Positions 28,334 to 36,246 of a stretch of 64,000 nucleotides of DNA are shown here, in pieces. Below the pieces are notes generated by a model. The model worked only from the letters and a program-made list of their open reading frames with translations. It was not told the DNA's origin and searched no databases. The stretch is from Sphingobium sp. DEHP117. GTDB taxonomy: Bacteria > Pseudomonadota > Alphaproteobacteria > Sphingomonadales > Sphingomonadaceae. Numbering within the stretch: position 1 is the stretch's first letter; the number at the start of each line of letters is the position of its first letter. Where the stretch lies: contig NZ_JAPFBJ010000002.1 in assembly GCF_030867385.1 (NCBI RefSeq), positions 62,001 to 126,000 of the forward strand, given 5' to 3'. Made by a program: the position numbers and the translations under genes.

Positions 28334-31300
28334 CTAGCCCAACCGCGCCAGCGCCGCAGCCAGCCGCTCCGCCTCGGCGGATTTCTCCGCATGATCCGCG
28401 CGCGCCTTCTCAACCGCCTCGGGCTTGGCCTTTTCGACGAACGCCGGGTTGTTGAGGCGGCCTTCGAGCGACTTCGCTTCCTTGCTCACCGCTTCGAGTG
28501 CCTTCGCAAGCCGCGCCTTCTCAGCGGGGACGTCGATCAAGCCTTCGAGGCCAAAAGTGTATTCAACCCCCTTTGCCGCAAACGGGACTGCCGAACCAGG
28601 AATGGCAAAGCTTGTTTGAGACTCTTCTACCCGATCTTCCTGCCTCCCACTCTCACTATTGATGCGAATCCCGGAGTTGAAAAAAACTACCGCTTGCAGC
28701 TTTCCGATACGAGCAAGTGCAGGGCCATGCTTAGAAAAGCGTGAGATCAATATCTGGCGGGTGGCGTCATCCAGCTTGCGACTGTCAGGCCCGATAATGA
28801 TCCTTTGCCCCGGCGGAATCCCCACTTCCGTTCGGATAGAACGCAAGTTTGCTAGAAGCTCCACAACCCACTCCACCTCAGCCTTTGCTTGCGGGTCCAC
28901 CGCCGCCCCCGGCTCCGGCCATTTGGCGACGATCAGCTCATAGTCCCGTGTCCCGAGCGCGTGCCACAGTTCCTCGGTGATGAACGGCATGAACGGGTGC
29001 AGCATTACCAGTATCTGGTCGAGCACCCACCCCGCGACCACCTTGGTCTCGTCGTCCAGCGCGCCCTTGATGAGTTCGAGATACCAGTCGCAGAACTGAT
29101 CCCACACAAAATGATAGATCGCGTTCGCCGCGGCGTCGAAGCGCAGCTCGGCGAGCGCCTTGTCCAGCGCGGCGACGGTTTCCACCACCTCGCCGATGAT
29201 CCATTTGTTGACCGCGAGCGTTGCGGGCGGTGCCGCGACCGCAGAGGACGCGCCGATGCCGTTGCTCATGGCAAAGCGGGTCGCGTTCCACAGCTTGGTC
29301 GCGAAGTTGCGATATCCCTCGACGCGCTTTTCATCCATCTTCACGTCGCGGCCCTGGCTCTCCATCGCCGCCATGAAGAAGCGCAGAGCATCTGCGCCAT
29401 AGCGGTCAATGAGGCCGAGCGGATCGACGACATTGCCCTTGGACTTGGACATTTTCTGCCCGTCCGCCGCGCGCACAAGGCCATGCAGATAAAGCCGCTT
29501 CCACGGCACATCCTTCATGAAGTGGATGCCCTGCATCGCCATCCGCGCATCCCAGAAGAACAGGATGTCGAAACCGGAGATCAGCAGGTCATTGGGGTAG
29601 TGGCGCTGCAGTAAGCCCCTCCCCTGCAGGGGAGGGGTTGAGGTGGGGTGTTGCCCCACATCCTGCACTTGGCTGAGAGCCCCCACCCCCGGCCCCTCCC
29701 CTGCAGGGGAGGGGTGATGTTCTCCCTCCGGCCAGCCGAGCGTCGCGAACGGCCAGAGGGCGGAGGAGAACCATGTGTCGAGGACGTCCGTTTCTTGATA
29801 AATCCATATATTGTTTGGATCATTACCCTTGCCAGTGAGGCTTGGGAGCATGTTCAGAGTTGTCACCTCAACCGGAAGAGCATGACCCGCGTTTGCGTAA
29901 TATCTCTCAGCTTGAATCAACGCATCTAACTGTGTGTCAGCAACAAAAACCTCTACGTTGGTCATGCCAAGATCATACATGATCTTGCCGTTGGAGACTT
30001 TAGGTCCGAACCACGCCGGAATACGATGCCCCCACCACAATTGCCGCGAGACGCACCAGGGCTGGATATTCTCCATCCAGTTGAAATAGGTCTTCTCCCA
30101 GCTCTTCGGCACGATCTCTATCGCGCCGGACTTTACCGCCTCGATCGCGGGCTGTGCCAGCGTCGCAGCGTCGACATACCACTGGTCGGTCAACCACGGC
30201 TCGATCACCACGCCCGAGCGGTCGCCATAGGGCGTCTGGATTGTGCGCGGTTCGGCGTCGTGTTCGGTCTGGTTGCCTTCCTTGTCCTTGGTGACGTGGG
30301 GGATCAGCAGGCCGAGCGCCTTCATCTGCGCGACCACGGCCTTGCGCGCCTCGAAGCGGTCCAGCCCGAGATAGTCCGCCGGGATGAGGCCATCCGCCGT
30401 CTGCACCACGCGCGCATCGGCATCGAGCATGTTGAGCATGTCCGCCGCCTTGATCCCTGCGCGCCTGCCGACCTCGAAGTCGTTGAAATCATGGCCCGGC
30501 GTGATCTTGACCGCGCCCGAACCCAGCTCCGGATCGGCATGGTCGTCCGCCACGATGGGAATGCGCCGCCCGGTAATAGGCAGGATGACGAACTTGCCGA
30601 TAACGGACTGATAGCGTTCGTCCGCGCCGTTGATCGCCACCGCCATATCGGCGAGCATCGTCTCGGGTCGGGTCGTCGCTACCTCAATGAATTCGCGCCC
30701 GTCATCCAGCCTTGCGCCGTCAGCCAGCGGATATCTGAAGTGCCAGAAGCCGCCCTGCACCTCGCGCGTCTCGACCTCAAGGTCAGAAATAGCGGTCTTG
30801 AGGCCGGGGTCCCAATTCACCAGTCGCTTGTCGCGATAAATCAGCCCCTCGTTATAGAGATCGACGAACACCTTGACGACAGCGCGCGTGAAATGCGGGT
30901 CCATCGTGAACTGCTCGCGGCTCCAATCCATCGAGCAGCCGAGACGGCGGAGCTGACCAGTGATCGTGCCGCCGCTTTCGGCTTTCCATTCCCAGACCTT
31001 GTCGATGAACTGCTCGCGCGTGTAATTGGTGCGCTTGTCCTGACGCGCCTCCAGCTGGCGCTCGACCACCATCTGCGTCGCGATGCCGGCATGATCGGTG
31101 CCTACCACCCACAGCGCATCCTTGCCGCGCAGACGCTCATAGCGGATGACGATGTCCTGCAAAGTGTTGTCGAGCGCGTGGCCGATATGCAGGCTGCCCG
31201 TCACGTTGGGCGGCGGGTTCACGATCGTGAAGGGCTGCGCGTCGGGCCTCTCGGGCCGGAACAGGCCGTTCGCCTCCCAATGCTGATACCAGCGCGCCTC

Positions 31301-31339
31301 GATAGAGGCGGGATCAAATGTTTTCGCAAGCTCGGTCAT
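28334..31339 (-). CDS. valS: Valyl-tRNA synthetase with an in-frame palindromic-repeat insertion
   Basis: ValS charges tRNA-Val and edits mischarged Thr. The 1001-residue product has '[17 protein letters not shown]' (HIGH at 51-54), the editing domain, '[14 protein letters not shown]', '[19 protein letters not shown]' and '[11 protein letters not shown]' near 630, then anticodon-binding and coiled-coil C-terminal parts. Bacterial ValS is usually about 880-950 residues. Between 'GWPEG' and '[17 protein letters not shown]' about 35-40 residues (near 540-580) come from a palindromic DNA repeat at 29616-29714. Residues about 437-517 and 820-927 are coded by DNA near 50% GC, well below the rest of the gene. 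All catalytic motifs are intact, so the enzyme is expected to work. Confidence 0.97.
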   Translation of the reverse strand: MTELAKTFDPASIEARWYQHWEANGLFRPERPDAQPFTIVNPPPNVTGSLHIGHALDNTLQDIVIRYERLRGKDALWVVGTDHAGIATQMVVERQLEARQDKRTNYTREQFIDKVWEWKAESGGTITGQLRRLGCSMDWSREQFTMDPHFTRAVVKVFVDLYNEGLIYRDKRLVNWDPGLKTAISDLEVETREVQGGFWHFRYPLADGARLDDGREFIEVATTRPETMLADMAVAINGADERYQSVIGKFVILPITGRRIPIVADDHADPELGSGAVKITPGHDFNDFEVGRRAGIKAADMLNMLDADARVVQTADGLIPADYLGLDRFEARKAVVAQMKALGLLIPHVTKDKEGNQTEHDAEPRTIQTPYGDRSGVVIEPWLTDQWYVDAATLAQPAIEAVKSGAIEIVPKSWEKTYFNWMENIQPWCVSRQLWWGHRIPAWFGPKVSNGKIMYDLGMTNVEVFVADTQLDALIQAERYYANAGHALPVEVTTLNMLPSLTGKGNDPNNIWIYQETDVLDTWFSSALWPFATLGWPEGEHHPSPAGEGPGVGALSQVQDVGQHPTSTPPLQGRGLLQRHYPNDLLISGFDILFFWDARMAMQGIHFMKDVPWKRLYLHGLVRAADGQKMSKSKGNVVDPLGLIDRYGADALRFFMAAMESQGRDVKMDEKRVEGYRNFATKLWNATRFAMSNGIGASSAVAAPPATLAVNKWIIGEVVETVAALDKALAELRFDAAANAIYHFVWDQFCDWYLELIKGALDDETKVVAGWVLDQILVMLHPFMPFITEELWHALGTRDYELIVAKWPEPGAAVDPQAKAEVEWVVELLANLRSIRTEVGIPPGQRIIIGPDSRKLDDATRQILISRFSKHGPALARIGKLQAVVFFNSGIRINSESGRQEDRVEESQTSFAIPGSAVPFAAKGVEYTFGLEGLIDVPAEKARLAKALEAVSKEAKSLEGRLNNPAFVEKAKPEAVEKARADHAEKSAEAERLAAALARLG
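29616..29714. repeat. 99-bp three-hairpin palindromic element inside valS
   Basis: Two identical 22-bp perfect palindromes, CCCCTCCCCTGCAGGGGAGG plus GG, lie at 29616-29637 and 29693-29714. A central hairpin GTGGGG-tgttg-CCCCAC lies at 29643-29659. The element is 99 bp, a multiple of three, and contains no stop in the valS frame. Its layout matches that of the intergenic element at 4279-4418. Confidence 0.9.
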
Positions 31340-31351
31340 GGGCTAGCCCAC

Positions 31352-31403
31352 TAGAGCATTTTCAGAAAAAGTGGGAACCGGTTTTTCGCCCGAAAATACG
31401 AAA
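31352..31403. repeat. Alphaproteobacterial-type short repeat upstream of valS
   Basis: The stretch AGAGCATTTTCAGAAAAAGT followed by GGGAACCGGTTTTTCG and CCCGAAAATACG resembles a short dispersed repeat common in alphaproteobacterial intergenic DNA. The arms CATTTTC...GAAAAAG and CGGTTTTTCG...CGAAAATACG can fold locally. It lies between popZ and valS on the transcribed path and may affect read-through. The assignment rests on recall of the pattern, not on a search. Confidence 0.5.
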
Positions 31404-31462
31404 AAACGATGCGCGCTTATGCCGGAGAGGTCAATTCGCGGATGCAGCATCCGCGCCCGCGA

Positions 31463-32110
31463 TTACAGCGGACGCCCGGTGATCCGCGCGATTTCCTTCG
31501 CCACCATACCCTCAACAAGGCGGGGCAGATTGGCGTCGAGCCAGTCCTTCATCATCGGACGCAGCATTTCGCGCACGAGGCCTTCCAACGTGTTTTCCGC
31601 TGCTTCCGGCTCGCTGGGTTTGATCATCAGCGACGACAGCGCCGCAAGTGAGGACCGGGTGGCCGCTTCGCTAGCCTGCGAGACGATGGATTCGGCCGAC
31701 GGCGATGAAACGGGTGCAGCAGTTTCCATGGCGACCTCTTCGTCTATCCGCTCAGCCGAAACCTCGTCGGCCATGTCAAAGCTGCTGTCCAGCTCCAGCG
31801 CGATATCGTCGAGCGAAAGCGTCTCATCGACCAGTTCGTCGAGCACAACAGGGCTATCCGCCTTGATCGCCTGGCCCACACGCGGCATTTCCTCGGTCAG
31901 CTCCAGCACCTCGTCGACATAGGAGGATGCCGCGATGCCATCGTCGGCGTCCTTGGCCAAGCTGGCAACGACAGCCTTGCGGCGCGATTCGCGATCCGTG
32001 TCGCGGCGCGCAGCTGATTTCGGCTCCTTGCGCGGGGGGATTTCCCCATCCTCAGCAATTATCCGCTTGATAGAAGACAGAATTTCCTCCATCGACGGCT
32101 CCTTACTCAT
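31463..32110 (-). CDS. popZ: PopZ (DUF2497) polar organising protein
   Basis: The N-terminus 'MSKEPSMEEILSSIKRIIAE' and C-terminus 'LEGLVREMLRPMMKDWLDAN' plus 'LPRLVEGMVAKEIARITG' are the two conserved ends of the DUF2497/PopZ family. They are separated by an acidic, low-complexity middle, as in Caulobacter PopZ, which self-assembles at the poles and anchors the ParB-bound centromere. ATG 32110 gives 215 residues (about 177 in Caulobacter). The position just upstream of valS matches the alphaproteobacterial gene order. The upstream neighbour here is the methyltransferase-like gene; the TolC-type gene usually found between them is missing. Confidence 0.9.
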   Translation of the reverse strand: MSKEPSMEEILSSIKRIIAEDGEIPPRKEPKSAARRDTDRESRRKAVVASLAKDADDGIAASSYVDEVLELTEEMPRVGQAIKADSPVVLDELVDETLSLDDIALELDSSFDMADEVSAERIDEEVAMETAAPVSSPSAESIVSQASEAATRSSLAALSSLMIKPSEPEAAENTLEGLVREMLRPMMKDWLDANLPRLVEGMVAKEIARITGRPL

Positions 32111-32228
32111 ATCACCCATGTCTGATCACCTGCTGCCCACGCCCCCATAATCCGGCGCACATTGACATGGTTAAAATCTGTGTCAAGCACTGTGCTGAAC
32201 GCAGATTTACGCGCCTTTTGCCCGAAAT

Positions 32229-32816
32229 TCAAAAGACGAAGCCGGCTTTCTCCGATTCGAAACCCGCAGCTCGCACCATGTCCATGTCGGCAAGCGCGAT
32301 CAGGCCAACGACGCCCCCCGCCTTGCGCCCGCTCATGAGCCGGGTCACGCCGCGCTCGATGACGCCACAGGCCACGCGGCCACCCTCGGCAAGCTGGGCC
32401 GAAAGCGCGTCAGGAAAGGCATCGACAGCGCCGTCGATCAGGATGGCATCATAAGGCCCATTTTTGGCGTCGCCCTTCGCCGAACCGGCCTTCACTCTCA
32501 CCACCTCGGCACCCATATGGCTCAGCAGCGCGGCTGTATAGCCTGTCACATCCCCCAGCAGCAGCACCTTGTCACCCGCCTCGATCTGCGCGGCGGTTAG
32601 CAGTCGGCCGGTTGCGAGCGGCGGGTTCATCGCTCCGCCATCGCCCAGAGGAACGGGGCGGTCTATATAGCAGGTTTCGCGCCGCGCGGCGGGTACGAAG
32701 TCTTCGCGCGGGACAGACGCCATCGCGGCGATAACCGCAGGGTCGTTAACATCGCTGGTGCGAAGCTGGCTTGCCACCATGGCGGCGCGCATCGCCGGAA
32801 AATCGACCTTGCTCAT
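32229..32816 (-). CDS. Protein-L-isoaspartate O-methyltransferase family protein, altered motif I
   Basis: The 195-residue product has the PCMT N-terminal pattern 'MRAAMVASQLRTSDVNDPAV' and 'MASVPREDFVPAARRETCYI', then a Rossmann methyltransferase fold. PCMT repairs isoaspartyl residues using S-adenosylmethionine. Motif I reads 'LLLGDVTGYTAALLSHMGA' instead of the usual acidic-x-GTGSGY, and motif II is short. The protein may be a divergent or non-catalytic family member. It lies 118 bp upstream of popZ on the same strand. Confidence 0.8.
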   Translation of the reverse strand: MSKVDFPAMRAAMVASQLRTSDVNDPAVIAAMASVPREDFVPAARRETCYIDRPVPLGDGGAMNPPLATGRLLTAAQIEAGDKVLLLGDVTGYTAALLSHMGAEVVRVKAGSAKGDAKNGPYDAILIDGAVDAFPDALSAQLAEGGRVACGVIERGVTRLMSGRKAGGVVGLIALADMDMVRAAGFESEKAGFVF

Positions 32817-32906
32817 AGTGCCTCCCGAATCGCGGCGTCGGGCCGCGCCTGTTGCTGACCCAGCCCTCTAGTCCAATGATCCCACATTCGTCCAGCCTGC
32901 CACAAT

Positions 32907-33692
32907 TTACTGCGCGGTCCAGCCGCCATCGACCGAAATATTTGCCCCGGTGATGTTCGCTGCGGCATCGGAACACAGGAACAGCGCTGTGGCCGCCACC
33001 TGCTCAACCGTGACAAACTGCTTGGTGGGCTGGCCGGCGAGCAACACATCGTTCATCACCTGCTCGCGCGTCATGCCCCGCGCCTTCATAGTGTCCGGAA
33101 TCTGATTCTCGACCAGCGGCGTCCAGACATATCCGGGCGAGATACAGTTGGCTGTGATACCGAACGTCGCGGTTTCGAGCGCGATCGTTTTGGTCAGTCC
33201 GGCGATCCCGTGCTTGGCGGTGACATAGGCACTTTTGAATGGAGAGGCGGTGAGCGAATGGGCCGAGGCGGTCTGGATGATCCGACCCCACTTCTGCTGC
33301 TTCATATAGGGAATGGCCAGGCGCGAAGTGTGGAAGGCGGAGCTGAGGTTGAGAGCGATGATAAGGTTCCATTTCTCAGCCGGAAACTCCTCCACTGGCG
33401 CGACATGCTGCAACCCGGCATTATTGATGAGTATGTCCACCCCGCCAAAGATATTGGCGGCCTCCTGCATCATCGCCTCGATCTGATCGGTCCGAGTGAG
33501 GTCATGCCCACAATAAAGAACGCGCGCGCCGCTCTGCGCTTCGAGCGCCTGCCGCTCCCGCTCTATCGCCTCGGCATCACCGAAACCGTTAATGACGAGG
33601 TTTACACCCTCGGCCGCCAGCGCCTTCGCATACGCGAGACCGATGCCGGAGGTGGAGCCGGTAATCAGTGCGGTTTTGCCCTTGAGCGTCAT
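32907..33692 (-). CDS. 3-Hydroxybutyrate dehydrogenase (SDR family)
   Basis: This 261-residue short-chain dehydrogenase has the NAD-binding 'TGSTSGIG' (11-18), 'NNAG' (90-93), catalytic Ser143, Tyr156 and Lys160 ('SAYVTAK'), and the C-terminal 'SPGYVWTPLVENQIP'. The sequence 'INNAGLQHVAPVEEFP' and 'PTKQFVTVEQVA' are typical of D-3-hydroxybutyrate dehydrogenases (BdhA/HbdH), which link poly-hydroxybutyrate breakdown to acetoacetate. ATG 33692 ('MTLKGKTALI') was chosen over a longer frame with no SDR homology. No PHB-cycle gene is adjacent. Confidence 0.9.
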   Translation of the reverse strand: MTLKGKTALITGSTSGIGLAYAKALAAEGVNLVINGFGDAEAIERERQALEAQSGARVLYCGHDLTRTDQIEAMMQEAANIFGGVDILINNAGLQHVAPVEEFPAEKWNLIIALNLSSAFHTSRLAIPYMKQQKWGRIIQTASAHSLTASPFKSAYVTAKHGIAGLTKTIALETATFGITANCISPGYVWTPLVENQIPDTMKARGMTREQVMNDVLLAGQPTKQFVTVEQVAATALFLCSDAAANITGANISVDGGWTAQ

Positions 33693-33829
33693 GTGATCCC
33701 CATGTCTGTTCCGCGCCAGATTGCGCTGCACCGCAATAAGGCTAATTTGCGACAGCGCCAAGCCCCGCAGCCTTTTCTTGTTTGCGGAATTACCTTACTT
33801 CACACTACCGCACACCAAGGGAGAGAGCG

Positions 33830-34708
33830 ATGCGCCTCGACGACGAACAGGAAAGCAGCAACTTCGAAGTCCAGCGAGGCGGCGGAGGCTTTGGCGGTGG
33901 GTTCGGCGGAGGAAATCTGCTCGGTTTCTTGCTCCCCATGATCGGCTCCCGCTTCGGGTGTGGCGGAATCGCGGTGGTGTTGCTGATCTTCGCGGTGATG
34001 GGCGGCGGACTGAACCTCGGCTCGATGTTCGGCGGCGGCAGCGCGCCCAATGTGCAGAGCTCGCAAGATGCTGCGCAGCTGACCGAGACTCAGCACTGGT
34101 CACTCAAAGTGCTTGGATCGACGGAGCGGGTGTGGGGGCAGGTGTTCGGCCAGAGCGGCCAGCAATATCAGCCTGCTACGCTGGTCTTCTATTCCCAGAG
34201 CGGCATGTCCGGCTGTGGTGCGGCGCAATCGGCCATGGGCCCGTTCTACTGTCCCAACGACCAGCGGATCTACCTGGATACCGATTTTTTCAACGAGCTG
34301 AAAACCCGCTTCGGCTCGCCGGGCGATTTCGCGCAGGCTTATGTTATCGCGCATGAGGTCGGCCACCATATCCAGGATCTGGAAGGCACATTACGCAAGG
34401 CGCATGATTTTCAAGGGCGCGCCAGCGAGGCGGAAGGCAACGCCATGCAGGTGCGGGTGGAGTTGCAGGCGGATTGCTATGCCGGGGTGTGGGGGAAGCT
34501 GACGGGTCTTATGGAAGCGGGCGATCTGGAGGAAGGCCTTCGTGCGGCGCAGGCGATCGGCGACGATACGCTTCAGCGCGATGCCGGGCGTACGCCAATG
34601 CCGGACAGCTTCACCCATGGCTCTTCGGAGCAGCGGATGCGGTGGCTGAAGCGTGGCCTGGATACCGGCGACCCGGCGCAATGCGATACGTTCAGCGGAG
34701 AGGTGTGA
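33830..34708 (+). CDS. YpfJ-type neutral zinc metallopeptidase
   Basis: The 292-residue protein belongs to the YpfJ family of predicted zinc metallopeptidases. It starts 'MRLDDEQESSNFEVQRG' 8 bp after a good AAGGGAGAG ribosome-binding site, with a Gly/Phe-rich stretch at 16-28 and one membrane helix at about 44-60. The zinc motif 'HEVGHH' is at 175-180, with 'GPFYCPNDQRIYLDTDFF' just before and 'QADCYAGVW' supplying a probable third ligand region after it. It is therefore a membrane-anchored peptidase; its substrate is unknown. The IS element lies 137 bp downstream. Confidence 0.93.
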   Translation: MRLDDEQESSNFEVQRGGGGFGGGFGGGNLLGFLLPMIGSRFGCGGIAVVLLIFAVMGGGLNLGSMFGGGSAPNVQSSQDAAQLTETQHWSLKVLGSTERVWGQVFGQSGQQYQPATLVFYSQSGMSGCGAAQSAMGPFYCPNDQRIYLDTDFFNELKTRFGSPGDFAQAYVIAHEVGHHIQDLEGTLRKAHDFQGRASEAEGNAMQVRVELQADCYAGVWGKLTGLMEAGDLEEGLRAAQAIGDDTLQRDAGRTPMPDSFTHGSSEQRMRWLKRGLDTGDPAQCDTFSGEV

Positions 34709-34716
34709 GAGAGAGT

Positions 34717-34763
34717 GGTCATTGGCATGCGACCCGAGAGCGACACAGCTCTTGCCAATGACC
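34717..34763 (+). terminator. Hairpin after the zinc metallopeptidase gene
   Basis: GGTCATTGGCA (34717-34727) and TGCCAATGACC (34753-34763) form a perfect 11-bp stem with a 25-nt loop, 9 bp after the stop codon. No T-run follows, so it may be an mRNA 3'-end stabiliser or a factor-dependent terminator rather than a classical one. Confidence 0.5.
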
Positions 34764-34844
34764 CTTGCTGCGTCGCCTGTGGGCTTCGGGAGGTCAGTCT
34801 TAGGGGGTGAACGCGCCTCTATGGGATCGCTGTAAAAGAGTCAT

Positions 34845-36151
34845 GTCCCGCAGTTGGACACCTTGATTTACCTCTGGCGGTGAGGGCGGGATTATGATTC
34901 CATCGAGTTGCAGCGATGGAGGCGTATGTGTCGGTTCAGCGTGGGTTTTTCGATCTGGATGAGCGGTATGCGGCGTTGTCGGCGGCGGGCGATCCGTTGG
35001 AGAAGTTGAACGGACTGATCGACTTCGAGATTTTCCGGCCCGCGCTGGATGCGGCCCTGCAGCGTTCCGATGGCAGCAAGGGCGGCCGACCGCCGATGGA
35101 CCCGGTCATGATGTTCAAGACGTTGATCCTGCAGACACTCTACGGCTTGTCGGATGGGCAAGCGGAGTTCCAGATTCTGGACCGGCGCAGTTTCGGACGT
35201 TTCCTCGGTCTCGACGATGGCGACAACACGCCCGACGAGACGACGATCTGGCGCTTCCGCGAGGCACTCGTGCGCGCCAATGCCGTCGACGCCCTGTTTG
35301 CCCGGTTCGATGCCCATCTCAAGGATCAGGGCTACCTGGCCATGGGCGGCCAGATCCTCGACGCCAGCATTATCGCCGCCCCGCGCCAGCGCATGACCAA
35401 CGAGGAGCGCGCCATCGTCAAGGACGGCGGCATTCCCGAGGGCTGGGCCACCAAGCCGGCGAGGCTGGCGCAGAAGGACCGTGACGCGCGCTGGACGCTC
35501 AAGCGCGGGCGGCGGAAGAAAGGGCCCGACGGCAAGCTCATGGCCGAGATCGCCACGCCCATCTTCGGCTACAAATCCCACATCGGCATCGACCAGCGCC
35601 ACGGCTTCATCCGTACATGGTCCGCCAGCGATGCCGCCCGCTACGATGGCCGCGAACTGCCCGGCCTGATCGATGCGGAAAACACCGGCAGTTCGATCTG
35701 GGCGGATACGGCCTATCGCAGTCAGAAGAACGAGCGGGCCATCCTGCGCGCGGGGCGCGTGTCGAAAATCCACTTCCGGCGTGCGCCTGGCAAGCCGCTG
35801 CCTGTGCAGCGCCAGCGTGCCAATGCCGCGCGTTCCAAAATCCGATCCGCCGTCGAACACGTCTTCGCCACGCAGAAACACAGGATGGGCCTGTTCATCC
35901 GCACCATCGGCATCGAGCGCGCCAAAGCCAAGATCGGCCTCGCCAACATCGCTTTCAACTTCAAACGTTTCCTCTACTGGGAAAGCCGAACGGCCACGAC
36001 GTGATCAGACGCTGCTCAGGCCGGAACACGTGGTTCTCCCCTCCAGCGGCCGGAGCGCGATGAACGCATGGCCGTAAATCCGCCTGCTGACCATCCCACA
36101 CGTTGAAGACAACCCTGGAACCCGGTAAATCAAGGTGTCCAGCTGCGTGAC
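34845..36151 (+). mobile_element. IS5-type insertion sequence, about 1.3 kb
   Basis: Inverted repeats of 28 bp that match at 26 positions lie at 34845-34872 (GTCCCGCAGTTGGACACC and following) and 36124-36151. They enclose one intact transposase gene. No target-site duplication is evident directly outside these ends (left TCAT, right AATA), so either the true ends lie a few bases inward or the duplication has decayed. The element sits between two convergent genes and breaks neither. Confidence 0.85.
34916..36004 (+). CDS. IS5-family transposase
   Basis: The 362-residue DDE transposase has an N-terminal DUF772-type domain ('GRPPMDPVMMFKTLILQTLY', 'FLGLDDGDNTPDETTIWRFR') and a DDE_Tnp_1-type core. 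The catalytic residues are likely Asp149 ('QILDAS'), Asp264 ('IWADTAYRS') and Glu314 ('SAVEHVFA'), followed by 'GIERAKAKIGLANIAFNFKR'. The gene is full length, so the element may be active. Long minus-strand open frames over it have no homology and are shadows. A GTG at 34928 is an alternative start. Confidence 0.93.
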   Translation: MEAYVSVQRGFFDLDERYAALSAAGDPLEKLNGLIDFEIFRPALDAALQRSDGSKGGRPPMDPVMMFKTLILQTLYGLSDGQAEFQILDRRSFGRFLGLDDGDNTPDETTIWRFREALVRANAVDALFARFDAHLKDQGYLAMGGQILDASIIAAPRQRMTNEERAIVKDGGIPEGWATKPARLAQKDRDARWTLKRGRRKKGPDGKLMAEIATPIFGYKSHIGIDQRHGFIRTWSASDAARYDGRELPGLIDAENTGSSIWADTAYRSQKNERAILRAGRVSKIHFRRAPGKPLPVQRQRANAARSKIRSAVEHVFATQKHRMGLFIRTIGIERAKAKIGLANIAFNFKRFLYWESRTATT

Positions 36152-36188
36152 AATAAAAATTCCCCAAAAACCGAGATATCTTCGCAAG

Positions 36189-36225
36189 AAAAAGGGGCTG
36201 CCGAAAATATTCCGCAGCCCCTTTT
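36189..36225 (-). terminator. Terminator downstream of pnp
   Basis: AAAAGGGGCTGC pairs with GCAGCCCCTTTT around a short AT-rich loop at 36189-36225, with A-rich and T-rich flanks on either side. It lies about 22 bp after the pnp stop and is strong in both directions, so it separates pnp from the IS element. Confidence 0.85.
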
Positions 36226-36246
36226 CATGGCTTTACAAATCGAGGA

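Noticed and set aside
34892..35881. Minus-strand open frame of 329 codons inside the IS element
   Set aside because: The plus strand encodes an intact IS5-type transposase; the minus frame is its shadow.
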